A DNA stretch of 45,609 bases from Acidobacteriota bacterium (GTDB lineage Bacteria; Actinomycetota; Acidimicrobiia; Spongiisociales; UBA5794), in contig JADFIY010000002.1 of NCBI GenBank assembly GCA_022566415.1, forward strand, positions 1 to 45,609, written 5' to 3'. Shown here one piece after another: positions 18,503 through 28,137 of the stretch; the stretch's first letter is position 1; every line of letters starts with the position of its first letter. The position numbers were made by a program, and so were the translations under genes. The notes beneath the pieces are model-generated. The model was not told the DNA's origin, did no database searches, and saw only the letters and a program-made list of their open reading frames with translations.

Positions 18503-18960
18503 GTGCCGTCCCCCGCCAGCCGGTCGAAGGCGCGGAGCAGCGCTCCGTAGCCGGTGCAGCGACAGATGTTGCCGGAGAACGCCTCTCGCATCGCTTCCTC
18601 GTCGGGGTTGGGGTTGGCTGCGAACAGATGGGCGGCGGTGATGACAAAGCCTGGGGTGCAGAAGCCACATTGCACCCCGCCCTCGTCGAGGATCGCCTGT
18701 TGGATCGGGTGTAGGACGCTGCCGTGGGCGATCCCCTCGACCGTTGTGATCGTCGTCCCTTCACAATCGCCCACCATGACGAGACAAGAGCACAGGTTGG
18801 CGCCGTCGACGATCACCGAACACGACCCACACTCACCCTGCTCGCAGGCGTTCTTGGATCCGGCAAGACCGAGGTTGTCGCGGAGCACCGTCAGCAGGCT
18901 CTCCCACCCTGCGACGGTGGCGCTGCGTTCCTCTCCGTTGATGGTGAAGGTGACGATCAT
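18499..18960 (-). CDS. Xanthine dehydrogenase family, 2Fe-2S subunit
   Basis: KNACEQGECGSCSVIVDGANLCSCL and VQCGFCTPGFVITAAHL...FSGNICRCTGYGALLRA; all 8 cluster Cys present. Confidence 0.95.
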   Translation of the reverse strand: MIVTFTINGEERSATVAGWESLLTVLRDNLGLAGSKNACEQGECGSCSVIVDGANLCSCLVMVGDCEGTTITTVEGIAHGSVLHPIQQAILDEGGVQCGFCTPGFVITAAHLFAANPNPDEEAMREAFSGNICRCTGYGALLRAFDRLAGDGT

Positions 18961-19760
18961 GCGGCCAGGCACCTCTCCACCAGGCGGCGGGCGAGGACCC
19001 CGGAAGCGTGTCTCCGATAGGCCTCCGTCGATCGGTGATCGGAGATCGGTCGAACCTCGTCGGAGACGATGCGGGCGAACTCTGTCAGCGCCGCATCGGA
19101 GATCGATGTCTCCGCGTTGATCATCTCCTCTGCTCGGTAGGCGCGGATCGGCACGGGTGCCACCGAGCCCAGCGCCACCCGGAACCCGTCTTCGCCTCGG
19201 GCAACAACGCAGTTCACCATGGCGATCACCATCACATTGCGAACCCCAACCTTGGCGAACTCCTGGGAGACCGGCATGTGCTCGGGCAGGAGAATCGCGG
19301 TGATGATCTCGTCGGGAGCGAGCGTCGTCTCTTTCACCCCGACGAAGAACTCGTCCCACGCGATGATCCGGGTACCACGCCTCTGCGAGGCGACCTCGAT
19401 CTCGGCATCGATCGCCGCGATCCAGGGCAGCCCATCCCCCGCCGGGCTCGCCGTCGCCACGTTGCCACCCAGGGTGCCGGCGGCACGGATCTGCGGCGAT
19501 CCGATGGTCCGGGCGAGTTGAGCGAGGGCTCGGTGCGGACCGTCCTCGAGACGCGCCCAGGTCACCGCAGCCCCGATGCGCCGACCTTCCCACTCCAGCA
19601 GCTCCTCGCAACTGCGCACCGCGATGACTCCGGCTGGGCGGTGATAGCTGAGATTCACCTCCACCATGAGGTCGGTGCCCCCGGCGAGCAATTCTGCCTC
19701 AGGGTGCTCGGCCCTCGCATCGAGCGCGGTTGATAGATCACCAGCAGCCAAGAAGTCCAT
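18957..19760 (-). CDS. Xanthine dehydrogenase family, FAD-binding subunit
   Basis: LLAGGTDLMVEVNL; IGSPQIRAAGTLGGNVATASPAGDGLPWIAAIDAEI. Confidence 0.93.
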   Translation of the reverse strand: MDFLAAGDLSTALDARAEHPEAELLAGGTDLMVEVNLSYHRPAGVIAVRSCEELLEWEGRRIGAAVTWARLEDGPHRALAQLARTIGSPQIRAAGTLGGNVATASPAGDGLPWIAAIDAEIEVASQRRGTRIIAWDEFFVGVKETTLAPDEIITAILLPEHMPVSQEFAKVGVRNVMVIAMVNCVVARGEDGFRVALGSVAPVPIRAYRAEEMINAETSISDAALTEFARIVSDEVRPISDHRSTEAYRRHASGVLARRLVERCLAA

Positions 19761-19810
19761 TGGCGTAAACCTAGCCGACCCTTCGTCACACCCCGTCTCA
19801 GCGAGAAGAG

Positions 19811-21178
19811 CTAGCCCAACAGCCGATTGGCCGCCGCGTTGTGCCGCTCCAGCAACTGCGGCAGGTCGATGCCTACGATCTCCCCCTCGGTCACCACCGC
19901 ACGTCCGTGGACGTAGGTGTGGTCGACAGCGACCGGAGCGGCAAACAGCACCGCGGCCAGCGGATCGCCCAGGGCTCCGGCGTACTCGACCCGGTCCAGG
20001 GAGATCGCGGTGAAGTCGGCGGCCTTGCCGGGCTCGAGCGAACCGACGTCGGTCCGGCCGAGCACGGCGGCCGACCCTCTCGTTGCCAGCCGCAGCGCCT
20101 CGCGGGCCGAAAAAAGGGGGCCTTCCTCACCGGCGGCGTCGAGCCGGGCGAGCAGCATTGCCTGACGGGCCTCGCCAAGCAGATGGCTGCCATCGTTGCT
20201 CGCCGAACCGTCGACCCCCAACCCGGTCCTCACCCCGGCGGCGAGATACTTGCGCAGCGGGCCTATGCCCGAGGCGAGGCGCATGTTGGACGTCGGGCAG
20301 TGGGCCACGCCGGTGCCCGCCGACGCCATACGGGCGATCTCGGCGTCGTCGACAAAGACGCCGTGGGCGTACCACACGTCTTCTCCGGCCCAGCCCAGAT
20401 CTTCCATCAGCTCGACGGGCCGCATCCCACAGAGCCCAAAACAGAACTGCTCCTCGTCGAGGGTCTCGGCCACGTGCGTGTGCAGATGTACTCCGTACGC
20501 CCGGGCCAGGGCGGCAGCCTCCCGCATCAGATCGGTCGTCACCGTGAACGGCGAGCACGGGGCGACGACGACGCGCAACATGGCGCCCGGTTCGGGATCA
20601 TGAAACGTCTCAATCGCTACCTGGGTTTCGGAAAGGATGACCGATTCGCTCTCGACGACCGAGTCCGGTGACAGCCCGCCGTCGCTTTCCCCGAGTGACA
20701 TCGATCCCCGGGCCAGGTGGACCCGGAGCGGGATCGCCTCCGCAGCCTCTACCTGGTCTTCAAACGATGAGCCGTTGGGATACAAGTAAAGGTGGTCCGA
20801 CGAGGTGGTGCATCCAGACAATGCCAGCTCGGCGAGGGCGACCTGGGTTGAGAGCGAAACGTCTTCCGGGGTCATCCGCGCCCAGATCGGATACAGGGCG
20901 CGCAGCCAGTCGAACAGACCGGCGTCTTGGGCGCCGGGTACCGCCCTGGTCAGCGTTTGATAAAAGTGGTGGTGGGTGTTGATCAGCCCGGGCAGGACAA
21001 CGTGGCCGGAGAGATCGAGCACCTCGTCGGCATCGTCGGGAAGGTCCACGGTCGGCCCGACCTGTTCGATCCATCCGTCTACCGCATACAGGCCCCCATC
21101 ATCGATCTCGGTGCCCGCATCATCCATCGTCGCCAGCACGGTGGTGTGTTTGATCAGAAGGCTGCTCACGGGCGCCAA
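19811..21178 (-). CDS. 8-oxoguanine deaminase-like amidohydrolase
   Basis: VVLPGLINTHHHFYQTLTRA; HLHTHVAETLDEEQFCFGLCGMRPVELMEDLGWAGEDVWYAHGVFVDDAEI; GLGVDGSASNDGSHLLGEARQAMLLAR. Confidence 0.88.
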   Translation of the reverse strand: MAPVSSLLIKHTTVLATMDDAGTEIDDGGLYAVDGWIEQVGPTVDLPDDADEVLDLSGHVVLPGLINTHHHFYQTLTRAVPGAQDAGLFDWLRALYPIWARMTPEDVSLSTQVALAELALSGCTTSSDHLYLYPNGSSFEDQVEAAEAIPLRVHLARGSMSLGESDGGLSPDSVVESESVILSETQVAIETFHDPEPGAMLRVVVAPCSPFTVTTDLMREAAALARAYGVHLHTHVAETLDEEQFCFGLCGMRPVELMEDLGWAGEDVWYAHGVFVDDAEIARMASAGTGVAHCPTSNMRLASGIGPLRKYLAAGVRTGLGVDGSASNDGSHLLGEARQAMLLARLDAAGEEGPLFSAREALRLATRGSAAVLGRTDVGSLEPGKAADFTAISLDRVEYAGALGDPLAAVLFAAPVAVDHTYVHGRAVVTEGEIVGIDLPQLLERHNAAANRLLG

Positions 21179-21211
21179 CAGTAGAGCTTCGCCGGTCGCG
21201 GCAACGACGAA

Positions 21212-22060
21212 CTAGTGATCGCCGCCCAACGAGCTCGGATCGAACGGGAGCGGTCCGGTGAGCTCGGGCGATAGTGTCTCCACATTCCACACACCCACCC
21301 AGCGGGATTGGCCATCGGGGCCGGTGAAGTCCTGCACGATGCGCAGCGCCGCCCCGGTTTCGTCAAGCCAGACGTCCGCTCGGTCCCCGCCATCAACAAG
21401 AGCCAACCGAACGGTTGCCGTATCAGCCACCCGCTCGTAGCCCACGATTTCGGGTTGGGCGTCGAGCACCAACGCGGCGGCGCTTTGTGCCATCGACCAA
21501 TCGGAAAGAGGTCCGAACACCGGCCATTCGAACCCAACTGCCTCGTGCCAGGTTCCGTCTTCCTCTGGGTACATCGTTCCGAACCCCGGCACCGCGATCT
21601 GGCGGTATCCCGACGGTGCGTCCCAGATGACGAGCCCATCGAAGTAGGTGATGGTCATTTGCTGGTTGAGCTGGCTTGTATCGAGCCCTTGCCCCACCAG
21701 TACTTCGAGCCCATCGACAGCCGCAAGGGAACTCGATATCCGAGCACGCGGGTGCGGCATCCCAAAGGCGCCAACGAGCGGCTCCAGCTCATCGATCGAG
21801 GGAAACCCAGCGGGTCGGGGGATAACAACGCCGGGTAAGGCTTGGACCGCAGCGGCTCGAGCTGCGACCGTACCGGCACCATCGGTCGTGCTTGCAACGA
21901 ACGTAGCTCCGGGGGGGACCCGTGCCGTCGCGACCCCCGTGGTGGTGCTGGTGGCAACGGTTGCCGCGAGGTCGGTGGCCCAATCGCTGGTTTCGGCGCG
22001 AGCTGTCGCACAGGCGGTGACGAGGACCGCCGGGAGCAGGAACAATGCCCAACGGGTCAT
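21212..22060 (-). CDS. Putative lipoprotein
   Basis: MTRWALFLLPAVLVTACATARAETSD (lipobox VTAC), low-complexity A/T linker. Confidence 0.65.
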   Translation of the reverse strand: MTRWALFLLPAVLVTACATARAETSDWATDLAATVATSTTTGVATARVPPGATFVASTTDGAGTVAARAAAVQALPGVVIPRPAGFPSIDELEPLVGAFGMPHPRARISSSLAAVDGLEVLVGQGLDTSQLNQQMTITYFDGLVIWDAPSGYRQIAVPGFGTMYPEEDGTWHEAVGFEWPVFGPLSDWSMAQSAAALVLDAQPEIVGYERVADTATVRLALVDGGDRADVWLDETGAALRIVQDFTGPDGQSRWVGVWNVETLSPELTGPLPFDPSSLGGDH

Positions 22061-22204
22061 GAACCAATGATCGGCGGTGACTCCCAGACCTTGATGGGCC
22101 GCTCGACTCCAATCGTTGACGCAGCCCGCATCTGATGAGAACACCGGCATCGGTAGAATGTGGAAAACCGTCGCTATGCGCGCCTGAGAGGAGCGATCTC
22201 GACC

Positions 22205-22936
22205 GTGATCCGCACCTACCACCGACCCACAACGCTCGAGGACGCTCTCTCTCTGCTGGAGTCGGACGACGCCGCGGTCCTCGCTGGGGGCACATCGCTG
22301 ATCCCCTCGCTGATCCCCGCCGGTACAGCAACGGCGGTCGTCGACCTCCAGGACCTTGACCTCGACACCATCGGTCTCGACAACGACCGCATCGCCATCG
22401 GTGCGATGGCACGCATCAGGGACCTCGTCGAGTCCGATCTGGTGCCGTTGATCCTGCGTGACCTCGCCAGACGCGAGGCTCCGAACACGATTCGCAACGC
22501 GGCAACGTTGGGAGGAACCATCGCATCGCGGGATCCGGAGAGCGAGCTGGTTGCCGGCCTGCTCGTCCACGACACCAGGGTCACGATCGTCACCGGCGAC
22601 GGACCGCAAACGGTCGCTCTCCCCGACTACCTCGCAACACCGACGCCCGGGATCATCACCGGTGTCACCATCGAGCGCGGAGGGGCCGCGAAAGCACAAC
22701 GGACAGGGCGCACCCCCGCCGACCGGCCGATCGTGATGGCGGTGGCGCGGCGCACCGACGATGGGGCGGTGCATCTCGCCCTGACCGGGATCGCGGCATT
22801 CCCCGTGCTCGTCGATGTCGGCGAGCTCACCGCGTTCGACCCGCCAGGAGACTTCCGCGGCACCACCGAATACCGGCGCCATCTCGCCGAGACCCTGGCG
22901 GCTCGCGTGATCACCGCGGTCGGTGAATCCATATGA
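22205..22936 (+). CDS. FAD-binding Mo-hydroxylase subunit, YgfM-like
   Basis: TYHRPTTLEDALSLLESDDAAVLAGGTSLIPSLIPAGTATAVVDLQDLDL; EAPNTIRNAATLGGTIASRDPESELVAGLLVHD; stop overlaps the xdhD-like start. Confidence 0.85.
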   Translation: MIRTYHRPTTLEDALSLLESDDAAVLAGGTSLIPSLIPAGTATAVVDLQDLDLDTIGLDNDRIAIGAMARIRDLVESDLVPLILRDLARREAPNTIRNAATLGGTIASRDPESELVAGLLVHDTRVTIVTGDGPQTVALPDYLATPTPGIITGVTIERGGAAKAQRTGRTPADRPIVMAVARRTDDGAVHLALTGIAAFPVLVDVGELTAFDPPGDFRGTTEYRRHLAETLAARVITAVGESI

Positions 22937-25839
22937 AGATCAACGTCACCATCAACGGTGAGCCGATGACGCTCGACTGCGAGCCCCACGACTCGCTCCG
23001 CCGAGTGCTGCGTAGGGAGGGGTTCTTCAGCGTGCGGTTCGGCGCCGAAACCGGCGAGACCGGTGCGGCGGCAGTGCTCGTCGACGGGAAGCTGGTCTCG
23101 GCGGAGATTCTGCTCGCCGCCCAGGTCGACGGACACCGGATCGAGACGATCGAGGGCCTGGCCAAGCCGGGGAGCATCCATCCCATCCAAACCGCATTCA
23201 TCGAGAGCGGGGCCATGCAATCGGGGTACTCGACGCCGGCGCAGATCCTGGCCGCCAAGGAACTGCTCGACGTCGAAGCCAGCCCAACCGAGGCCGAGGT
23301 GCGCGACGCTCTGACCGGGGTCCTCGACCGGGAGACCGGCTACATCCGGCCGGTCCACGCCATCCTCCGAGCCGCCGCAGCCATGCGCGGCGAAGAGGTC
23401 GAAGACGTCGCGATCGAGCGCGTGGCGCCGCTCACCCAACCGCTTTTCGCCCACGAGGGGGCGGCGGATCTTGACGGTCTTCCCGTGCTCTCCCCACGCA
23501 TCGTACCCAGCCCCGAGGTCCCACAGACCAGCGTCGTCGGCCAACCGGAACCGAAGGTGGATGCCCTCAAGCTGGCCAAGGGGTACCCGGCCTTCGTCGA
23601 CGACATCGAGATTCGGGGCCTGCTCCACGCCAAGGTGCTGTACAGCCCACACGCCCATGCCCGGATCGTTGCCATCGACGACTCCAAGGCCCGTGAGCTC
23701 GACGGGGTGCGAGCCGTGCTCCATCACGAGAACGTCAAAAGGGTTCGGTACGCGTCCGGCGGGCAGAGCTACCCCAACCCGCTCCCTTACGACCAGGTGA
23801 GCTTCGACAACAAGGTCCGTTACGTCGGCGACCGGGTCGCCGCAGTCGCCGCCGATACCCCGGAGATCGCGCTGGCCGCCCTCGACCTCATCGACGTCAC
23901 CTACGAGGTGCTCCCTGCAGTGTTCGAGGAGAGTGACGCCATTGCCGAGGGTGCACCGGTGATCCACGACGAGCCAGACATGGAGGGCGCCCACGATGCC
24001 TCCAGAAACATCGTCCACCACATCGCCGCCGACAGCGGCGACGTCGATGCCGCCTTTTCCGAGGCCGATCGTGTGTTCGAGCAAACCCTGCGGGTGCACC
24101 AGGTACAACCCGCCCCGATCGAGCCGCACATCGCCATCTCGTGGTGGGACAGCGACGAGCGCCTGGTGATCAGAACCTCGACCCAGGTGCCGTTCCACAC
24201 TCGGCGGATGGTGGCCCCGCTCCTCGGCCTCGCCGTGAAGAAGATCCGCATCATCAAACCACGCATCGGTGGTGGCTTCGGGGTCAAGCAAGAGATGCTG
24301 ATCGAAGACATCGTCGGTCACCTGACGATGGCGACCGGTAAGCCGGTGCGACTCGAGTTGACCCGCCACGAGGAGTTCGTCTCCAGCAGGACCCGGCATC
24401 CCCAGACCGTGACCTACAAGACCGGGGTAACCAAGGACGGTCGGCTCGTCGCCCAGGAAATGCGCATCCTCGCCAACACCGGCGCCTATGGCACCCATGG
24501 GCTCACCGTGCAGATGGTCTCAGGGTTACGCGGCCTCAGTTCGTACAACTGCCCAAATAAGCGCTTCCGCTGCGATGTGGTCTACACCAACATCCCGGTG
24601 CCCGGTGCCTACCGCGGCTACGGAGCCCCGCAGGCGCTGTTCGCTCTCGAAGCGCACATGGAAGATATTGCCGCTGCCCTCGACATGGATGCTATCGAGT
24701 TCCGGCGCCTCAACTGGACCACGGTCGGCGACCCCATCGACATCGCCCCCCTCCTCAGCGAGGGCGGCGACGTCGACGAGGCAGTGGTGCCGGTGATCAC
24801 TTCCAGCGGCCTCGAGGAGTGCGTAGCACAAGGTCAGCGAGCCATAGGCTGGGACCGCAGGAGCGATCCGGAATGGCGCGCTCCCTCCGACCGGCCCCAT
24901 ATCAGGCGCGGCCTCGGATTCGCCATGTGTATGCACGGCACCGCCATCCCCGGCCTCGACATGGGAGCCGCCAGCATCAAGATCAATGATGACGGCTCGT
25001 TCAACCTGCTGGTCGGCGCCACCGACCTTGGGACGGGAGCGGACACCGTGCTCGGCCAGATCGCCGCCGAGGTACTGGGCGTTCCTCTCGACGACATCCT
25101 CGTCTACGCCGCGGACACCGACATGACGCCGTTCGACACCGGCGCCTATGCCTCAAGCACCACCTACATCTCAGGCATGGCGGTGAAGCACGCCTCCGAA
25201 GAGGCGCGGAGCCAGGTGGTCGACCGTGCCGCCCGCATCCTCGATACCACGGTCGGCGAGATCGACCTGCACGACGGAAACGCCTGGTCAACAGACGGGC
25301 GATCGGTGAGCATCGAAGAAATCGCGCTGTCCACACTGCACCAAGAGCAGCAGCACCAGATCATGGGTACGGCGTCGTACGTCTCCCCCGAGTCGCCTCC
25401 GCCATACGCAGCCCAATTCGCCGAGATCGAAGTGGACATCGACACCGGCCAGGTGACGGTCACCTCGCTGGTCATGGCCGTCGACTGCGGGGTGCCGATC
25501 AACCCGGTCACCGCCTCCGGCCAGGTCGAGGGTGGAATGATTCAGGCGCTCGGCTACGGCCATTGCGAAGAGATGGCGTACGACGAAGACGGCCGGATGG
25601 TCAACGCCAGGTTCGGCCCATACAAGATCTACCGTGCGGACGAGATGCCACGCATCGAAGCCATCCTGGTACAGACCATGGAAAAGAGTGGACCGTTCGG
25701 TGCCAAGGCCATCGCCGAGATCCCGAAGGACGGGGTTGCGCCGGCAATGAGGAACGCCATCGCCGACGCCACCGGCGCCAGAATCGACGCCATTCCCCTC
25801 ACGCCGGAACGGGTCTGGCGAGCGCTGCAATCGGTGTGA
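22933..25839 (+). CDS. xdhD: XdhD-like molybdopterin hydroxylase with degenerate (Cys-less) N-terminal 2Fe-2S domain
   Basis: N-terminus VRFGAETGETGAAAVLVDGKLVSAEILLAA...GAMQSGYSTPAQILAAKELL...LDRETGYIRPVHAIL aligns with the 2Fe-2S fold without cluster Cys; Mo domain GGGFGVKQEMLIEDIV, GAYRGYGAPQALFALEAHMED, GPFGAKAIAE. Confidence 0.88.
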   Translation: MKINVTINGEPMTLDCEPHDSLRRVLRREGFFSVRFGAETGETGAAAVLVDGKLVSAEILLAAQVDGHRIETIEGLAKPGSIHPIQTAFIESGAMQSGYSTPAQILAAKELLDVEASPTEAEVRDALTGVLDRETGYIRPVHAILRAAAAMRGEEVEDVAIERVAPLTQPLFAHEGAADLDGLPVLSPRIVPSPEVPQTSVVGQPEPKVDALKLAKGYPAFVDDIEIRGLLHAKVLYSPHAHARIVAIDDSKARELDGVRAVLHHENVKRVRYASGGQSYPNPLPYDQVSFDNKVRYVGDRVAAVAADTPEIALAALDLIDVTYEVLPAVFEESDAIAEGAPVIHDEPDMEGAHDASRNIVHHIAADSGDVDAAFSEADRVFEQTLRVHQVQPAPIEPHIAISWWDSDERLVIRTSTQVPFHTRRMVAPLLGLAVKKIRIIKPRIGGGFGVKQEMLIEDIVGHLTMATGKPVRLELTRHEEFVSSRTRHPQTVTYKTGVTKDGRLVAQEMRILANTGAYGTHGLTVQMVSGLRGLSSYNCPNKRFRCDVVYTNIPVPGAYRGYGAPQALFALEAHMEDIAAALDMDAIEFRRLNWTTVGDPIDIAPLLSEGGDVDEAVVPVITSSGLEECVAQGQRAIGWDRRSDPEWRAPSDRPHIRRGLGFAMCMHGTAIPGLDMGAASIKINDDGSFNLLVGATDLGTGADTVLGQIAAEVLGVPLDDILVYAADTDMTPFDTGAYASSTTYISGMAVKHASEEARSQVVDRAARILDTTVGEIDLHDGNAWSTDGRSVSIEEIALSTLHQEQQHQIMGTASYVSPESPPPYAAQFAEIEVDIDTGQVTVTSLVMAVDCGVPINPVTASGQVEGGMIQALGYGHCEEMAYDEDGRMVNARFGPYKIYRADEMPRIEAILVQTMEKSGPFGAKAIAEIPKDGVAPAMRNAIADATGARIDAIPLTPERVWRALQSV

Positions 25840-25846
25840 CCAAGTC

Positions 25847-26644
25847 GTGACAGCAAATCAACCGCTGCTTGCCGAGATGTCGACGGCAATAGCCGAGCGA
25901 CGGCCGGTCGTGCTCGCCACCATCGTTGCCACCAGACGATCGGTGCCACGCCACTCCGGTACCAAGATGCTCATTTACTCCCAGCGTGAGCAGTCGGGGA
26001 CCATCGGCGGTGGCGAGCTGGAGTCGCGGGTGATCGAGGACGCACTCGAAGCGCTGCGCACCGGCAAGACTCGTCTGGAGACATACGCCCTTGTCGACCC
26101 CGATCGGGGGGACCCCGGCGTTTGCGGTGGAGAGCTGACCGTCTACCTGGAGCCGTACATGCCCCCACACACCATCTTTGTCATCGGCATCGGCCACGTT
26201 GGTGCGGCCGTCGTCGACCTCGCCCACTGGCTTGGCTATCGAACGATCGCGAGCGACGACCGAGCCGAACGGGTCAGCGAGGAGGCGCTGCCTGATGTCG
26301 ACGTGCGAATTGCCGGCTCCGTTGCCGCTGCCCTCGCCGCGGCGCCGGTCACCGAAGACACTTCGGTTGTGGTCGTCTCCAGGAGCGTCGACATCGACCT
26401 GGACGCCATCCCCCGGCTGCTGGAGACCCCGGCCCGCTACATCGGCGTCATGGGCAGCGAGCGGCGCTGGATCACCACCAAGCAACAGCTCGTCGAAAAC
26501 GGCCTCGCCGAGGCCGCTCTCGATCGAATCCACGTCCCGGTCGGCATCGAGCTCGGTGCCGAGACCGTTGAGGAGATCGCAGTATCGATCCTCTCTGAGA
26601 TCATCAAGGAGACCCGTTCGGCAATCATTCAAGAAGACGACTGA
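25847..26644 (+). CDS. xdhC: XdhC/CoxI-family Mo-enzyme maturation factor
   Basis: VVLATIVATRRSVPRHSGTKMLIY; GTIGGGELESRVIEDALEAL; VFVIGIGHVGAAVVDLAHWLGY-type Rossmann motif; YIGVMGSERRW. Confidence 0.9.
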   Translation: MTANQPLLAEMSTAIAERRPVVLATIVATRRSVPRHSGTKMLIYSQREQSGTIGGGELESRVIEDALEALRTGKTRLETYALVDPDRGDPGVCGGELTVYLEPYMPPHTIFVIGIGHVGAAVVDLAHWLGYRTIASDDRAERVSEEALPDVDVRIAGSVAAALAAAPVTEDTSVVVVSRSVDIDLDAIPRLLETPARYIGVMGSERRWITTKQQLVENGLAEAALDRIHVPVGIELGAETVEEIAVSILSEIIKETRSAIIQEDD

Positions 26645-27432
26645 TGCCGGAGAACCTGGTCGTCGTGCGTGGTGGCGGGGACATTGGGACGGGCACGGCG
26701 TGGCGGCTCAACCGAGCAGGGTTTCCCGTCGTTGTTCTCGAAATTCCGCGGCCGCTCACGGTGCGACGCACCGTCGCTTTTTCCACCGCGGTTACCGAGG
26801 GAACCATCGTGGTCGAAAATGTCGAGGCGGTGCTCGTCGACACACCAAACGACGCCATCGGGGCCACGGCAGACGCGGTTGCCGTGCTGGTGAGCGAAAC
26901 CATTCCGCAGTTCCCGACTGCGGTTTCCGTTGTCGTCGACGCTCGGCTCGCCAAGAAGCCTCTCGACACCACCCGGGGTATGGCGCCTCTGGTGATCGGC
27001 CTTGGTCCCGGCTTTGTCGCTGGTGACAACTGCGACGCCGTGGTTGAGACCAACCGGGGGCACCATCTCGGGCGTGTGATTTGGGAAGGTGCGGCGGAAG
27101 CGGATACCGGGGTTCCTGGCCGGGTAGGCGGTGAGTCCTCGGGCCGTGTGGTCCGGGCCACCGCCGACGGCAGCGTCGAGTGGGACGTCGAGATCGGAGA
27201 GCTGGTCACCGCGCAACAGACCCTCGGCCGGATCGGCGAAGGCAGAGTGCCTGCACCGATCGCCGGCGTGGTTCGGGGCCTGATCGCCCCCGGCCCGGTC
27301 AGAAATGGTCTCAAGATTGGCGATATCGATCCGAGGGCACACCTATTGACATGGTTCGAGATCTCGGACAAGTCTCTGTCCGTCGCCGGCGGAGTCCTCG
27401 AGGTGGTGATGACGTGGTTGCACCAGCGGTAG
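26644..27432 (+). CDS. yqeB: YqeB/EF2563-family selenium-dependent molybdenum hydroxylase system protein
   Basis: LVVVRGGGDIGTGTAWRLNRAGFPVVVLEIPRPLTVRRTVAFSTAVTEG; LVIGLGPGFVAGDNCDAVVETNRGHHLGRVIWEG. Confidence 0.92.
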   Translation: MPENLVVVRGGGDIGTGTAWRLNRAGFPVVVLEIPRPLTVRRTVAFSTAVTEGTIVVENVEAVLVDTPNDAIGATADAVAVLVSETIPQFPTAVSVVVDARLAKKPLDTTRGMAPLVIGLGPGFVAGDNCDAVVETNRGHHLGRVIWEGAAEADTGVPGRVGGESSGRVVRATADGSVEWDVEIGELVTAQQTLGRIGEGRVPAPIAGVVRGLIAPGPVRNGLKIGDIDPRAHLLTWFEISDKSLSVAGGVLEVVMTWLHQR

Positions 27433-28133
27433 GCGAATCGTTGACGGACCGACTCGGCCTGGGCGAGCGTGATTTGGTCTCATTCGTCGGAGCGGGTGGC
27501 AAAACCACGCTGATGCTCAAGCTCGGCCGTGAGCTGGCCGACGCCGGACACCGCGTGGTGATCACCACCACGACGAGGATGAGCACCGATGAGGTCGAGT
27601 CCCCTGTGGTCGACCCCGGCGGGGCGGTCGAAGCGAATCTCGAACGGGGAGGGGTGGTGTACGTCGTACACCGCGGGGCGGAGTCGAAGATGACCGGGCC
27701 GTCCCCGGCAGAGGTGAACGCAATGTTCTCGTCCACGTCGGCCGACTACATCCTGGTAGAAGCCGACGGAGCCAGGGGCCGGTCACTCAAGGCTCCTTCC
27801 CAGTTCGAGCCGGTCATACCATCGGCGTCGACCGTTGTCGTCGTCGTCACCGGGATCGATGCCATCGGACGTTCGATAGCCACCGCCTGCCACCGCCCGG
27901 AACGCGTGGCGGCCATCCTGGAGCGACCGCTCACCTACCACCTCGGTCCGAGAGACGTGGCGCGGGTACTTACGAGCGCTGCGGGTGGAATGAAGGAGGT
28001 TCCCCCAAACGCCAGGGTCGTCGTCGCCGTGACCAAGGTCGGATCGGACGACATCGAAGCTGCCAGAGACCTCACCACACAAGTCGTCGCCGACCCCGAC
28101 ATCGACCGCGTCGTGGTGATACCGCGGTCGTAG
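27414..28133 (+). CDS. yqeC: YqeC-family putative selenium-dependent hydroxylase accessory protein
   Basis: LVSFVGAGGKTTLMLKLGRELADAGHRVVITTTTRM; DYILVEADGARGRSLKAPSQFEPVIPSAST. GTG start overlaps the yqeB 3' end. Confidence 0.9.
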   Translation: MVAPAVGESLTDRLGLGERDLVSFVGAGGKTTLMLKLGRELADAGHRVVITTTTRMSTDEVESPVVDPGGAVEANLERGGVVYVVHRGAESKMTGPSPAEVNAMFSSTSADYILVEADGARGRSLKAPSQFEPVIPSASTVVVVVTGIDAIGRSIATACHRPERVAAILERPLTYHLGPRDVARVLTSAAGGMKEVPPNARVVVAVTKVGSDDIEAARDLTTQVVADPDIDRVVVIPRS

Positions 28134-28137
28134 TTTC

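Noticed and set aside
22627-24498. 623-aa minus-strand ORF
   Set aside because: Shadow frame of ygfM/xdhD-like genes.
22933-28133. Selenocysteine (UGA) coding in the Mo hydroxylases
   Set aside because: No in-frame UGA interrupts the ORFs; YqeB/YqeC systems are thought to use labile selenium, not Sec.
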